This document shows positions 16,902 through 26,918 of a DNA stretch of 64,000 nt, in pieces (the stretch's first letter is position 1; the number at the start of each line of letters is the position of its first letter). Both the position numbers and the translations under genes were made by a program. The stretch is from Salinicola salarius (GTDB taxonomy: Bacteria > Pseudomonadota > Gammaproteobacteria > Pseudomonadales > Halomonadaceae). The DNA lies in contig NZ_PZJT01000010.1 in NCBI RefSeq assembly GCF_003206135.1, positions 62,001 to 126,000 of the forward strand, read 5' to 3'. Below the pieces are notes generated by a model. It made no database searches and was not told where the DNA came from. It worked only from the letters and a program-made list of their open reading frames with translations.

Positions 16902-19241
16902 ATGCGGCAACGGCTTACAACGATCACCGGCGGGCTCTGCCTGGTGCTGGCCTCTTCAGCCCACGCTCTCGGCATTGGCGATCCGCAGCAGGTATCCCCC
17001 CTCCATCGGCCGCTTCACGTGGTGCTGCCGCTGACCGATGGCAGCGGCCTCGAGGCCTCGCAGATATCGGTAGCCGTTGCCGACGACGCGGCTTACCGGC
17101 AATCAGGATTGTCTCGCAGCTCGCTGCTGGACACGCTATCGGTCAAGGTCGTGCGCCGTGAGGGTGATCTGGCACTGATTCTCGATAGCTCGCGCCGCGT
17201 GCGGGAGCCGTTCCTCGATCTGCTGCTGGTGGTGACTTGGCCGGGTGGGCAATGGCAGCGGGACGTGTCGCTGCTGTTCGATCCCGTCGGCTATGCCAGC
17301 TCGCAGCCATTGCTGAATGGCGATCGCGGCCTCGCGCCGGGATATCCGGTAGCGAAGAGCGTGGTGACGCAGGCCATGGCAATGCGGAACCCGGTCGACG
17401 GATCTGCCGACGACGCTGCATCGGCAACGAGCGGGTCGCCCGCCTGGCCCGGGCAAATCACCGTTCGGCCCGGCGACTCGCTATCCACCCTGGCAGCTTC
17501 GCTGTTGCCTCGATCCGGACTTGATCGCCAGCCGCTGATGCTGGCCCTGTACCAATCCAACCCCGATGCCTTTATCGATGGAGACATCGACCGGCTGCGG
17601 GCTGGCGTCAGGCTGGCGGTGCCTGCGATCGCGGCCGTGACCGATATCTCGCCAGGGGAGGCGGCATCCCGGCTCGATGAGCTCGCTCATCGGACCGACG
17701 ACGGGCGCCCGATGATCGACATCGTGGGGCGCCGTGAGGCATTGGGGGCATCCGATACCGACCAGCTCGCCGCACTGACCCGGCAGATAGCCGACCTGAC
17801 CGCGATGACCGAACGCCAACGCGCGACGATTGCTGCGTTGCAATCCGAGCGCGACGCGCTGCAGGGCGCGCTCGCGGCCGTCGCTGAGCCATCCAAGACG
17901 GCAACAAACGCAAACGCGAGCGACGGTGCCTCTGGACAGGAAGGCGTGCAGGGAGGCACGCCGGTCGTCAGTGCTGCCGCCATCGCGGCGGCTCAGGCTG
18001 CAACACCGCCGCCTTCCCGCGTGCAGTCGCCCGCCGGGACCCCCTCCGGCGAAAAGCCCGTAACGGCATCAACCGGACCGGCGCCCGCCGCGTCGCCTTC
18101 GTTATGGCAGCGGCTGCTGGGGCATCTCGACTGGATTGGCGGCGGAGTACTGATCGTCCTGCTGTTGCTGTGGATCTGGGAGCGACGCCGCCGTCGTGAA
18201 GTTCACGAAGTTGTCGAACCTGTCGATGAGCAGAGGGCGGAGGCCGTCGAGCCGTCCCCGCTCGAGGCCAGTCGCCAGGCCGCAGCATCGATGGCACCGC
18301 GCCGGCCGCTGCCGGAAGTGGATGTCGACTCGGTCTCGATCAGCCAGGCGGATATCTTCATGGCTTATGGACGCCATGCCGAGGCGCGCGACTGGCTGCG
18401 CCAGCAACTGGCCCAAAAAAAGAATGCGCAATTTCGCCTGGGGCTGTTGAGAGCGTTGGGCGAGTTGCGTGACATGGACGCGCTGGAACAGGCGCTCGCC
18501 GGCTTTGGTGACGACGCCACGCCCGAACAGCGCCGGGAAGGACAGGCTCTGGTCGATGACTATCGCGCCCGCTACGTCGAGGAGAGCTGGCAGGAGGCAA
18601 CCGGCGAAACGGAAGCGGGGGGCGAGACGGTCGCGCAGGATACGGTGGAGGATGTCGACGCGCTGTTCGAGTCGCAGGCCGGCCGGGTCGAGTCCGGCGC
18701 GGTGCGTGCCGAGGCCGATAAGGTTCGTCCCGAGACCGATGAGGCTCGGCCCGATACCGGAGTTGCCGATGAACCCACCGTGCGGTCGGAAGCCTCGACT
18801 CCGGTTGAATCCGCTTCCCGGACCGATTCCATGTCGGTGCTGTTCGATGACGATATGACATCGTCCGCCGAGCCTTCGGCAACGTCGTCAGCCCTCGCTC
18901 ATATCGACTACGAAGCCCCAAAGCTGGAACTGGACGCCGAGCGGAGCGTGATCGCATCGCCGGCGGATTCGGTATCCGCCTCGCTGGAGAGCGGGAACGA
19001 AGCGTCGTCGCTGACGATGCCGGACATCGATTTTTCCGCTCTGCCGTTGGAGCCGAAGAGCGAGATGGCACCCGACGACGGGGCCCGGGCGGGCATCCGC
19101 AGCGCTCGTCCCGAGGTGCCGGATGTCGTGTCGCCAGCGCGTGGCGGCGAGAGGCGTGGCACGCTGCGGGAAGTTCCTGCGGGATGGGATGTCGAGGAGG
19201 TGGAATTCGAACCGTCGCATCGGGATAATGGGCGCCCCTAA
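16902..19241 (+). CDS. fimV: FimV-like LysM-containing polar hub protein
   Basis: A 779-residue inner-membrane protein of the FimV/HubP family, which organises cell poles and type IV pilus or motility functions by binding peptidoglycan. A signal peptide ends near AHA-LG (about residue 23). A FimV N-terminal beta domain spans about 24-130, and a LysM-like segment starting PGQITVRPGDSLSTLAASL lies near residue 185. It is followed by a coiled-coil (about 290-330), a Pro/Ala linker, a transmembrane helix (WIGGGVLIVLLLLWIWERR, about 410-430) and a long acidic cytoplasmic tail. ATG 16902 follows GAGG. Odd: the C-terminal end lacks the TKLDLA-type FimV tetratricopeptide module usual in the family. 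Position upstream of truA is conserved. Confidence 0.85.
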   Translation: MRQRLTTITGGLCLVLASSAHALGIGDPQQVSPLHRPLHVVLPLTDGSGLEASQISVAVADDAAYRQSGLSRSSLLDTLSVKVVRREGDLALILDSSRRVREPFLDLLLVVTWPGGQWQRDVSLLFDPVGYASSQPLLNGDRGLAPGYPVAKSVVTQAMAMRNPVDGSADDAASATSGSPAWPGQITVRPGDSLSTLAASLLPRSGLDRQPLMLALYQSNPDAFIDGDIDRLRAGVRLAVPAIAAVTDISPGEAASRLDELAHRTDDGRPMIDIVGRREALGASDTDQLAALTRQIADLTAMTERQRATIAALQSERDALQGALAAVAEPSKTATNANASDGASGQEGVQGGTPVVSAAAIAAAQAATPPPSRVQSPAGTPSGEKPVTASTGPAPAASPSLWQRLLGHLDWIGGGVLIVLLLLWIWERRRRREVHEVVEPVDEQRAEAVEPSPLEASRQAAASMAPRRPLPEVDVDSVSISQADIFMAYGRHAEARDWLRQQLAQKKNAQFRLGLLRALGELRDMDALEQALAGFGDDATPEQRREGQALVDDYRARYVEESWQEATGETEAGGETVAQDTVEDVDALFESQAGRVESGAVRAEADKVRPETDEARPDTGVADEPTVRSEASTPVESASRTDSMSVLFDDDMTSSAEPSATSSALAHIDYEAPKLELDAERSVIASPADSVSASLESGNEASSLTMPDIDFSALPLEPKSEMAPDDGARAGIRSARPEVPDVVSPARGGERRGTLREVPAGWDVEEVEFEPSHRDNGRP

Positions 19242-19265
19242 CGACTTTGGGCTGCACAGGTTTCG

Positions 19266-20231
19266 ATGGCGTTTTTCTCCCGGCAGGATGACAACCAGCC
19301 GCTCAGCGGTCGCTTGGCCCTTGGCGTCGAATATGACGGTACGCATTACTGCGGCTGGCAGCGGTTGCGCCATGCCGACTCGGTGCAGGGCGCGCTCGAG
19401 GCGGCACTGAGCAAGATCGCCGCCACGCCCGTGCGTGTGCTCTGCAGCGGCCGCACCGATAGTGGCGTCCATGCCACGCGCCAGATCGTTCACTTCGATG
19501 CGCCGGTAGTGCGTACCCAAAAAGCCTGGCTGTTCGGCGCCAATGCCCAGTTGCCGCGTGATATCGCGGTACGCTGGCTGACGCCGGTTTCCGGCGACTT
19601 CCACGCTCGCTTTTCGGCCCTGGCAAGACGTTACCGCTATGTCATCCTCAACCAGCCGACGCGCCCCGTGATGGAGCGTCACAACGTGACCTGGTGTCGC
19701 GAGCCGCTGGACGCGGAGCGCATGCATCGTGCCGCCCAGGCGCTGGTCGGGGAACATGATTTTTCCAGCTACCGCGCCGCCGGCTGTCAGTCGAAGGTGC
19801 CGATTCGCCATCTGCATTTCATCGACGTGCGCCGTTTCGGGCCGATCGTGATGATCGATGTGCAGGCCAACGCCTTTCTTCATCACATGATTCGCAACAT
19901 CGCCGGCGTACTGATGGCGGTCGGCCGGGGAGACGAGGACGAAGCGTACCCCGAGCGACTGCTGGCGCTCAGGGATCGCAGGTCGGGCAACGTGACGGCG
20001 CCGGCCAGCGGTCTGCATTTCGTCGATGTGCGCTTCGACGAGCGCTTTGCGCTGCCGGAAGAACCGGTGGGGCCGCACCTGCTATCCTTTCTTGGTGAAT
20101 GGACCGGTGAACGTGGCGAAATTCCGGATACGCTGCTGATGCGCCGCCGTCGCGTGTGGCCGAAATGGATCGATGATCAGGGCCGGGTAGTCGATCAGCC
20201 TCCCCAGGCCCGCTTGGAGACCACGTCATGA
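19266..20231 (+). CDS. truA: tRNA pseudouridine(38-40) synthase
   Basis: A 321-residue TruA, which isomerises uridines 38-40 in the anticodon arm of tRNA. It has [14 protein letters not shown] near the start, the catalytic Asp in [11 protein letters not shown], and [14 protein letters not shown]. It is about 50 residues longer than the E. coli protein because of a C-terminal extension (from about residue 270) rich in Arg and Trp. The last codons overlap trpF by 4 bases. Confidence 0.95.
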   Translation: MAFFSRQDDNQPLSGRLALGVEYDGTHYCGWQRLRHADSVQGALEAALSKIAATPVRVLCSGRTDSGVHATRQIVHFDAPVVRTQKAWLFGANAQLPRDIAVRWLTPVSGDFHARFSALARRYRYVILNQPTRPVMERHNVTWCREPLDAERMHRAAQALVGEHDFSSYRAAGCQSKVPIRHLHFIDVRRFGPIVMIDVQANAFLHHMIRNIAGVLMAVGRGDEDEAYPERLLALRDRRSGNVTAPASGLHFVDVRFDERFALPEEPVGPHLLSFLGEWTGERGEIPDTLLMRRRRVWPKWIDDQGRVVDQPPQARLETTS

Positions 20232-20962
20232 ATCCCGTCAGAATCAAGATCTGCGGTTTGACCCGTCGTGAAGACATCGCGGCGGCCGTTGCCAGCGGGG
20301 CCGATGCGCTCGGCTTCGTGATGTGGCCGGGAAGCGCGCGCGCGCTTGATCTCGACACGCTCGCGTCGCTCAGCGCTTCGGTGTCGCCGTTCGTGACACG
20401 TGTGGGGCTGTTCGTCGACCCGAGCGTGGCCGATGTCGAGATGTGTCTGCCTTATCTCGACCTGCTACAGTTCCACGGTGACGAGTCGCCCGAGTTCTGC
20501 GCGCGTTTCGGCAAGCCCTGGATCAAGGCGCTGCGCATGCACGACGATATCGATCTGCAGGCGGCAGTCGACACCTACGCAGGCGCTGGCGCGCTGCTGC
20601 TCGACGCCTATCGCCCCGGCGTTCCCGGCGGCACGGGGGAAACCTTCGACTGGCAGCGTATCCCGGCGGGCCTGGCGAAACCCGTCATTCTCGCCGGCGG
20701 CCTGACGCCGGACAACGTCGCCGACGCCGTGGCGCGGGTGCGGCCCTATGCGGTCGATGTTTCCGGCGGCGTCGAAGCGATGCACGCTGCCGATACACCT
20801 TCCGCGGCGTTGGCGTCTGCGGTGGGCACGCGAAAGGGGATCAAGGATCCCTCTCGCATCCGCGCCTTCTGTGAACGCGTACAGGCGGCGAACGTTTCGC
20901 TCGCGCCGGTACCGTCCAGTGCCGATCCAGTCACGCCCCATTCATCCACCGCCACATCATGA
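20228..20962 (+). CDS. trpF: Phosphoribosylanthranilate isomerase
   Basis: A 244-residue TIM-barrel isomerase, the third step of tryptophan synthesis. The start reads [14 protein letters not shown] with the active-site Cys, [13 protein letters not shown] follows, and the catalytic Asp lies in the LLLDAY segment. [11 protein letters not shown] and DVSGGVE form the phosphate site. A tail of about 30 Ser/Pro/Thr-rich residues extends beyond the usual end. The ATG overlaps the truA stop, giving translational coupling in the truA-trpF-trpB-trpA order. Confidence 0.96.
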   Translation: MNPVRIKICGLTRREDIAAAVASGADALGFVMWPGSARALDLDTLASLSASVSPFVTRVGLFVDPSVADVEMCLPYLDLLQFHGDESPEFCARFGKPWIKALRMHDDIDLQAAVDTYAGAGALLLDAYRPGVPGGTGETFDWQRIPAGLAKPVILAGGLTPDNVADAVARVRPYAVDVSGGVEAMHAADTPSAALASAVGTRKGIKDPSRIRAFCERVQAANVSLAPVPSSADPVTPHSSTATS

Positions 20963-20972
20963 GGGTCCCTTC

Positions 20973-22187
20973 GTGAGCCGATTCCACGATTTGACGCAAC
21001 TGCCGGATGCTCGCGGCCACTTCGGTCCTTACGGTGGCCGCTTCGTTTCCGAGACCTTGAGTTTCGCGCTCGAGGAGCTCGAGAACATCTATGCGAGTCT
21101 CAAGAACGATCCCGAATTCCAGGCGGAGTTCGACAATGACCTGAAGCATTATGTCGGCCGGCCGTCGCCGCTCTACCACGCCGAGCGCTGGTCGCGCGAG
21201 ATCGGTGGTGCGCAGATATGGCTCAAGCGCGAGGATCTGAACCACACTGGCGCGCACAAGGTGAACAACACCATCGGGCAGGCGCTGCTGGCCAAGAAGG
21301 CCGGCAAGCCGCGCGTGATCGCCGAGACCGGTGCCGGTCAGCACGGTGTCGCCACGGCGACGGTTGCCGCGCGGCTGGGTCTGAAATGCGAGATCTACAT
21401 GGGCGCCGAGGATGTCGAGCGCCAGAAGCTGAACGTCTACCGCATGCATCTGCTGGGCGCCAAGGTGGTGCCGGTGGAGTCCGGCTCGCGCACGCTCAAG
21501 GATGCCATGAACGAGGCGCTGCGCGACTGGGTCACCAACGTCGACGACACCTTCTACATCATCGGTACGGTGGCGGGTCCGCACCCTTATCCGATGCTGG
21601 TACGCGATTTCAGTGCGGTGGTCGGCCGCGAGGCGCGTCGCCAGTCGCTCGAGCAGATCGGCCGGTTGCCGGACGCGCTGGTCGCCTGCGTCGGCGGCGG
21701 CTCCAACGCCATGGGCCTGTTCTATCCGTTCGTCGAGGATGACGATGTCGCCATGTATGGCGTCGAGGCTGGCGGCGAAGGCGTCGCCACCGGCCGCCAC
21801 GCCGCGCCGCTGACCGCCAATGCGCCTCGCGGCGTGCTGCACGGCAACCGGACCTACCTGATGTCCGACGAGGGCGGGCAGGTCGCCGACACCCAGTCGA
21901 TCTCCGCCGGTCTCGATTATCCCGGCGTCGGCCCCGAGCACGCGCTGTGGAAGGATGTCGGTCGCGTGCGCTACGTGGCGGCGGACGACAACGAGGTGCT
22001 GGCGGCCTTCCGTGAGCTGACGCTCGTCGAAGGCATCATGCCGGCGCTGGAGTCGTCGCATGCCCTGGCTCACGCCAAGAAGCTGGCGGGGGAGATGTCT
22101 CCGGAGCAGCATATCGTCGTCAACCTGTCCGGGCGTGGTGACAAGGATATCCATACCGTCGCCAAACTCGACGGAATCGAATTTTGA
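20973..22187 (+). CDS. trpB: Tryptophan synthase beta chain
   Basis: A 404-residue PLP enzyme that joins indole and serine. It shows [16 protein letters not shown] with the PLP lysine, [12 protein letters not shown], the GGGSNAMG phosphate-binding loop and a late SGRGDKD motif. I chose GTG 20973, preceded by a GAGGGT stretch, because the protein then begins in the usual place before [14 protein letters not shown]. An in-frame ATG at 20748 lies deep inside trpF and is not credible. It is followed by trpA after 48 bases. Confidence 0.96.
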   Translation: MSRFHDLTQLPDARGHFGPYGGRFVSETLSFALEELENIYASLKNDPEFQAEFDNDLKHYVGRPSPLYHAERWSREIGGAQIWLKREDLNHTGAHKVNNTIGQALLAKKAGKPRVIAETGAGQHGVATATVAARLGLKCEIYMGAEDVERQKLNVYRMHLLGAKVVPVESGSRTLKDAMNEALRDWVTNVDDTFYIIGTVAGPHPYPMLVRDFSAVVGREARRQSLEQIGRLPDALVACVGGGSNAMGLFYPFVEDDDVAMYGVEAGGEGVATGRHAAPLTANAPRGVLHGNRTYLMSDEGGQVADTQSISAGLDYPGVGPEHALWKDVGRVRYVAADDNEVLAAFRELTLVEGIMPALESSHALAHAKKLAGEMSPEQHIVVNLSGRGDKDIHTVAKLDGIEF

Positions 22188-22235
22188 TGGCCGGCGCCGG
22201 CAGAACGACGGCTGGCGACATGACTCGAGGGCGAC

Positions 22236-23066
22236 ATGAATCGTATTGAACACAACCGTATCGACCAGCGCTTTGCCGCACTGAAGGCTCAGGGCCGTAC
22301 GGCGCTCATTCCCTATATCACCGCTGGCGACCCGGCCCCTGCGCACACGGTCGACTTCATGCATGCCTGCGTGGAAGCCGGCGCCGACGTGATCGAGCTG
22401 GGCGTGCCGTTCTCGGATCCGATGGCCGATGGTCCGGTCATCCAGAAGGCCTGCGAGCGGGCGCTGGTACACGGCACGCGATTGCAGCATGTGCTGGAGA
22501 TGGTGGCGGAATTCCGCCAGCGGGACAGCGAAACTCCCGTGGTGCTGATGGGATATCTCAATCCCATCGAGCGGATGGGGTACGAGGTCTTCACGCGCCA
22601 GGCCCAGGCTTCCGGGGTCGATGGCGTGCTGGTGGTCGACATGCCCCCGGAGGAGGCGGGCGACAACGCCGCGCTGTTCGCGGAGCACGGCCTGCAGTCG
22701 ATCTTCCTGCTGGCGCCGACGACCTCCGAGGCGCGCGCTCGCGCGATCTGCGAACACGGCGAGGGCTACCTCTACTACGTCTCTCTCAAGGGGGTGACCG
22801 GGGCCGCCACGCTGGACGCCGACGCCGTCGGCGAGCAGTTGAACAAGTTGCGCCGTATCACCGAGCTGCCGCTGTGCGTGGGCTTCGGCATCCGCGACGG
22901 GGCCACCGCAGCGGCCATCGGCCGTGTCGCCGATGGCGTGATCGTCGGCAGCGCCCTGGTCGGTCGCATCGCCGAGCATGCCGATGATCCGGCGTCCGTT
23001 CCCGCCGCGCTGAAATCAATTCTCGGCGAGATGCGCGAAGCGCTCGACCGGGAAGCGGTCGGCTGA
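22236..23066 (+). CDS. trpA: Tryptophan synthase alpha chain
   Basis: A 276-residue TIM-barrel subunit that cleaves indole-3-glycerol phosphate. Catalytic Glu lies in [20 protein letters not shown], and the second acidic residue lies in the [11 protein letters not shown] segment. [11 protein letters not shown] is the flexible loop 6, and VGFGIRDG and GVIVGSALV form the phosphate site. It works as the alpha2beta2 complex with TrpB. CGAGGG lies before the ATG. Confidence 0.96.
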   Translation: MNRIEHNRIDQRFAALKAQGRTALIPYITAGDPAPAHTVDFMHACVEAGADVIELGVPFSDPMADGPVIQKACERALVHGTRLQHVLEMVAEFRQRDSETPVVLMGYLNPIERMGYEVFTRQAQASGVDGVLVVDMPPEEAGDNAALFAEHGLQSIFLLAPTTSEARARAICEHGEGYLYYVSLKGVTGAATLDADAVGEQLNKLRRITELPLCVGFGIRDGATAAAIGRVADGVIVGSALVGRIAEHADDPASVPAALKSILGEMREALDREAVG

Positions 23067-23194
23067 GTCGCTGTCGTCGATTTGGTATCATTCAGCGTTT
23101 GCGGTTGTCGCGACAGCCGTTCGTCGCGGCTGGCGCCATTGTTTTCTATGTCGTCATTACTTTCTATTTAGGCAAATAGGGAATCGTTCCTGAC

Positions 23195-24130
23195 ATGAGC
23201 TGGCTAGACAAGATCGTCCCGTCGATGAGCCGCATCCAGCGCAACGACCGCCGCGCCAGCGTGCCGGACGGCCTGTGGCGCAAGTGCCCGAATTGTGAAT
23301 CGGTGCTCTATCTTCCCGAGCTGGAGAAGCACCAGAACGTTTGTCCCAAATGTCAGCATCATCTGCGGCTGACCGCGCGCAAGCGTCTCAACTGGTTTCT
23401 CGATGCTGAAGGGCGTGAAGAGATCGCGGGCGACCTTCAGCCGAGCGATCGTCTCAAGTTCCGGGACTCCAAGAAGTACAAGGATCGCCTGGCATCGGCC
23501 CAGAAAGCGACCGACGAGAACGATGCGCTGATCGCCATGCGCGGCACGCTGGATGGTTTGCCCGTCGTCGCGGTGGCGTTCGAGTTCTCCTTCATGGGCG
23601 GCTCCATGGGCGCGGTGGTCGGTGAGAAGTTCGTCCGTGCCGCCACGCTGGCGCTGGAAGAAGAGATTCCGCTGATCTGCTTCGCTGCCTCCGGCGGCGC
23701 CCGCATGCAGGAAGCGCTGTTCTCGCTGATGCAGATGGCCAAGACCTCCGCGGCGCTGGAAAAGCTCAAGCTGGCCGGCGTGCCCTACATCTCCGTGCTC
23801 ACCGATCCGGTCTTCGGCGGGGTTTCGGCGTCGCTGGCGATGCTGGGCGACCTCAACGTGGCCGAGCCCAATGCGCTGATCGGTTTTGCCGGCCCGCGCG
23901 TCATCGAGCAGACGGTGCGAGAGACACTGCCGGAAGGCTTCCAGCGCAGCGAGTTCCTGCTCGAACACGGCACCGTGGACATGATCATCCCGCGGCCTGA
24001 GATGCGTGAACGGTTGGGCAGCATTCTGCGCAAGCTGACGCACCAGCCGCCGGCCGGTCAGGTCGCGGATGAGAGTGCGGACTTCTCGCCGCTGGCCGAC
24101 GAACCGGACGCGACCCAGGCACCCCGTTGA
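23195..24130 (+). CDS. accD: Acetyl-CoA carboxylase carboxyltransferase beta subunit
   Basis: A 311-residue AccD that, with AccA, transfers carboxyl from biotin to acetyl-CoA for fatty acid synthesis. An N-terminal zinc ribbon has CPNC and CPKC pairs (about residues 29-51). The crotonase-like core has [14 protein letters not shown], the oxyanion-type [20 protein letters not shown] region (partly quoted) and [16 protein letters not shown]. The 128-base gap from trpA holds a small CAGCCG/CGGCTG hairpin at 23114-23132 and AT-rich sequence that may contain the promoter. Confidence 0.96.
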   Translation: MSWLDKIVPSMSRIQRNDRRASVPDGLWRKCPNCESVLYLPELEKHQNVCPKCQHHLRLTARKRLNWFLDAEGREEIAGDLQPSDRLKFRDSKKYKDRLASAQKATDENDALIAMRGTLDGLPVVAVAFEFSFMGGSMGAVVGEKFVRAATLALEEEIPLICFAASGGARMQEALFSLMQMAKTSAALEKLKLAGVPYISVLTDPVFGGVSASLAMLGDLNVAEPNALIGFAGPRVIEQTVRETLPEGFQRSEFLLEHGTVDMIIPRPEMRERLGSILRKLTHQPPAGQVADESADFSPLADEPDATQAPR

Positions 24131-24144
24131 GGAACCGCTGATCC

Positions 24145-25431
24145 ATGAGTGCCACCCTCAACGACTGGCTGGCGCGTCTCGAGCGCCAGCATCCGGTCGC
24201 CATCGACATGGGGCTCGAACGGGTGGCGGTCGTTGCCGCACGGCTGGGGTTGACGCAGGGTCCGATCGCGCAGCGGGTCGTGACCGTCGCCGGCACCAAC
24301 GGCAAGGGCTCCACCGTGGCCATGCTCGAGCGCCTCGCTCGGGCTCATGGCCTGTCCACGGCCAGCTACACTTCGCCTCATCTGCTGCGCTACAACGAGC
24401 GGCTCTGCTTCGATGGTATCGCGGCCGACGACGCCACCCTGATCGCCGGATTCGAGCGCGTCGAATCGGCCCGCTTGGCCGGCGACCCCGTCAGTCTTAC
24501 CTACTTCGAGGCCGGAACTCTGGCGGCACTGGTTGCGATCGCCGAGGTGCGCCCCCATCTGGCCATTCTCGAAGTCGGGCTCGGCGGTCGTCTGGATGCG
24601 GTCAACGTGATCGACAGCGATATTGCCGTCATCACCACCATCGCCCAGGATCATGCGGACTTTCTCGGCACCGACCTCGAAGTCATCGGATTCGAGAAGG
24701 CCGGCATTCTCCGCCAGGGGCGGCCGGCGGTGCTCGGCAGCCGCGCATTGCCGGTCAGTGTCTCGCAGCGCATCGGTGCCCTGGAGGTGCCCGCTTACTG
24801 GCTGGGGCGCGATTTCGATCATGAAGACGTCGATGGCAACCAGTGGCGCTGGCGGGGCCAAGGGGCGGAGGGGCTTCGCTATCAGCTCGATAGCTTGCCC
24901 GATCCGGGGTTGCCGCTCGACAATGCCGCCGTCGCGCTCCAGGTGCTCGGGCTGTGCGGCGTCGTGCCTCAACCTGCGAAATCCCGCCAGGCGATGTCCA
25001 CCGTCGCGCTGGCGGGCCGACTGCAGTGGTTGGGGAACTGGTGTTTCGATGTGGCGCACAATCCCCATGCCGCGCATTATGTGGCAGCGAGACTGGCGCA
25101 GCGATCACCGGCGCCGCGTCGCCGTATCGGCCTGCTCGGCGTCCTGCAGGACAAGGATGCCGAGGCGCTGATCGAGGCGCTGGCTCCGGTAATCGATGTC
25201 TGGCTGCCGGTAGGGCTGGCAGGGCCGCGCGGTCGCTCGGGCGAGGCACTGGCCGAATCCATCATTGGCCGAGGCGGTGAGGTGCTGGCGACCGCTTCGT
25301 CGCCGGCAGCCGGCGTCGACTGGCTGGCATCACGCCTTGCGCCCGATGAAGAAGTGTTAGTATGCGGCTCGTTTCTGACCGTGGCCGGCGCGCTGGAAGC
25401 GCTGACGGCGCTGGCGGGCGACGAAGTGTAG
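24145..25431 (+). CDS. folC: Dihydrofolate synthase / folylpolyglutamate synthase
   Basis: A 428-residue Mur-ligase-family enzyme that adds glutamate to dihydropteroate and folates. The ATP-binding P-loop is VAGTNGKGSTVAMLER, followed by TASYTSPHLLRYNERLCFDG, LEVGLGGRLDAVN with the Mg-binding residues, and a C-terminal FDVAHNPHA motif. It follows accD after 14 bases, the usual arrangement in gammaproteobacteria. Confidence 0.95.
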   Translation: MSATLNDWLARLERQHPVAIDMGLERVAVVAARLGLTQGPIAQRVVTVAGTNGKGSTVAMLERLARAHGLSTASYTSPHLLRYNERLCFDGIAADDATLIAGFERVESARLAGDPVSLTYFEAGTLAALVAIAEVRPHLAILEVGLGGRLDAVNVIDSDIAVITTIAQDHADFLGTDLEVIGFEKAGILRQGRPAVLGSRALPVSVSQRIGALEVPAYWLGRDFDHEDVDGNQWRWRGQGAEGLRYQLDSLPDPGLPLDNAAVALQVLGLCGVVPQPAKSRQAMSTVALAGRLQWLGNWCFDVAHNPHAAHYVAARLAQRSPAPRRRIGLLGVLQDKDAEALIEALAPVIDVWLPVGLAGPRGRSGEALAESIIGRGGEVLATASSPAAGVDWLASRLAPDEEVLVCGSFLTVAGALEALTALAGDEV

Positions 25432-25513
25432 TGAAGGCGATTGCCGGGATGATCGATCGGATGCCGGATCGTGCTCAAGGAAATCAAGGTGCTATCAAGG
25501 AGGTCAAGGTCCC

Positions 25514-26269
25514 ATGAAGTACGGATGGCGTGAACGTATCAGCGGTGCGGTCATTCTCGTCGCATTGGGGGCCATTTTCCTGCCGATGCTTTTCGATGAT
25601 CCCGAACCGCGTCAGCAGGAGCCGGGCCCGGTCATGGTCATCGAGCAACCGATCGGCGGTGGCGAAACCCGTCAGCGCATCATCGAATCGCCCGAACCGC
25701 CGGCATCGGTCGTCGCCAACGGCAATCAGGGTGCCGGCAGCATGAACACGAACGGGAGCAGCGCGGGTGACAACGCCGTGCCGGAGCCGGATACCCGCAG
25801 CCAGCTCGGCGCCGGCAGCGAGGATTCCTTCGGCCAGGGTGGCACGACCTCCGGCGACGACGGAGCCTCCGGCGGAGGCAGCGATCCGATCGCCGAGATC
25901 GCGCAGACGGAGCAGAGCCAGCCGCAGCCGCAACCGCGTCCGGCCGAACCGGAACCCTCGGCGCCGGTGCAATCCTCGTCGCAGCCGTCCTCCACGCAGC
26001 AGGCATCGGCACCCGAGCGCACTGCCGCCAGCAGCGATGGCGGCTGGGTCGTGCAGGTCGGCAGCTTCGGTCAGGCGGACAACGCGTCGCGCCTGACCGC
26101 CAAGCTCAAGGAGCAGGGCTTCGCAGCCTATTCGAAGCCGCGGGACAACAACCTGACCACGGTCTACGTTGGCCCGTTCTCGTCGTCGGATGCGGGCGAG
26201 AAGGCGCGCTCCGAGCTCAAGCAGGCCGCCAATATCCAGGGACTGCTGATTCGCAAACCGGGTAGCTGA
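25514..26269 (+). CDS. SPOR-domain inner-membrane protein (DedD-like)
   Basis: A 251-residue bitopic protein. It has a short cytoplasmic start, a transmembrane helix (about residues 10-30, AVILVALGAIFLPMLF), a long Gly/Ser/Pro/Gln-rich periplasmic linker, and a C-terminal SPOR domain (about 172-250; VVQVGSFGQADNASRLTAKL through VYVGPFSS). SPOR domains bind denuded septal peptidoglycan. A position between folC and cvpA is where DedD is encoded in E. coli. GAGGTC precedes the ATG, and the gene overlaps cvpA by one base. Confidence 0.88.
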   Translation: MKYGWRERISGAVILVALGAIFLPMLFDDPEPRQQEPGPVMVIEQPIGGGETRQRIIESPEPPASVVANGNQGAGSMNTNGSSAGDNAVPEPDTRSQLGAGSEDSFGQGGTTSGDDGASGGGSDPIAEIAQTEQSQPQPQPRPAEPEPSAPVQSSSQPSSTQQASAPERTAASSDGGWVVQVGSFGQADNASRLTAKLKEQGFAAYSKPRDNNLTTVYVGPFSSSDAGEKARSELKQAANIQGLLIRKPGS

Positions 26270-26889
26270 TGACTTTGACCTGGCTCGACTACGCTTTCCT
26301 GCTGGTATTGACGATATCGATGCTGGCAGGTTTCATGCGTGGCCTGGTGCGGGAGGCGCTGGGGCTCGGCGCCTGGATCGTGGCGCTGCTGGCGGCACGG
26401 ATATTCGCCAAGCCGATCGCCGATCTGCTGGAACCCTACATCTCGCATCCTGATGCGCGGCTGGTACTGGGGTTCGTGCTGATCATCTTCGTGGTGGTGA
26501 TGATCTGCGGATTCATCATCCGCCTGCTCAATGCGGCGATCGAGTGGGTCGGCATGGGATTCTTCAACCGCGTGGCCGGAGCGATCTTCGGTCTGGCCCG
26601 TGGCGGGGCGATCCTGGTGATCGTCACGGTCGTCATCGGCTTGACGCCGTTGGCCCAGCTGCAGGCCTGGCAGCAGGCGCAGCTGAGACCGTCGTTCGAG
26701 TCGTTGCGGACATGGGCGGTGGTTCAGCTGCAGAGCTGGGACGTCGACCCGTCCGCCGCCGAGGAGGCGATGCGGCACCTGCCGATGACGCTACCGGGGC
26801 GCGACGCTTCATCCAGCTCTTCATACAGTCAGGACGGGCAGGGGGTGACGATTCCCGCCCCTGTTCCGGCCGAAAAACCGGCGCCCTGA
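26269..26889 (+). CDS. cvpA: CvpA family membrane protein
   Basis: A 206-residue membrane protein with four hydrophobic helices in the first 130 residues. The typical start is TWLDYAFLLVLTISMLAGFMRG, with FFNRVAGAIFGLARGG in the third segment, followed by a cytoplasmic tail. CvpA is linked to envelope homeostasis and colicin V production in E. coli and precedes purF there too. Its ATG overlaps the TGA of the SPOR gene (TGATG). Confidence 0.92.
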   Translation: MTLTWLDYAFLLVLTISMLAGFMRGLVREALGLGAWIVALLAARIFAKPIADLLEPYISHPDARLVLGFVLIIFVVVMICGFIIRLLNAAIEWVGMGFFNRVAGAIFGLARGGAILVIVTVVIGLTPLAQLQAWQQAQLRPSFESLRTWAVVQLQSWDVDPSAAEEAMRHLPMTLPGRDASSSSSYSQDGQGVTIPAPVPAEKPAP

Positions 26890-26918
26890 ATGGGTGCGAC
26901 CAAGCGAGGTAAGTCGGC

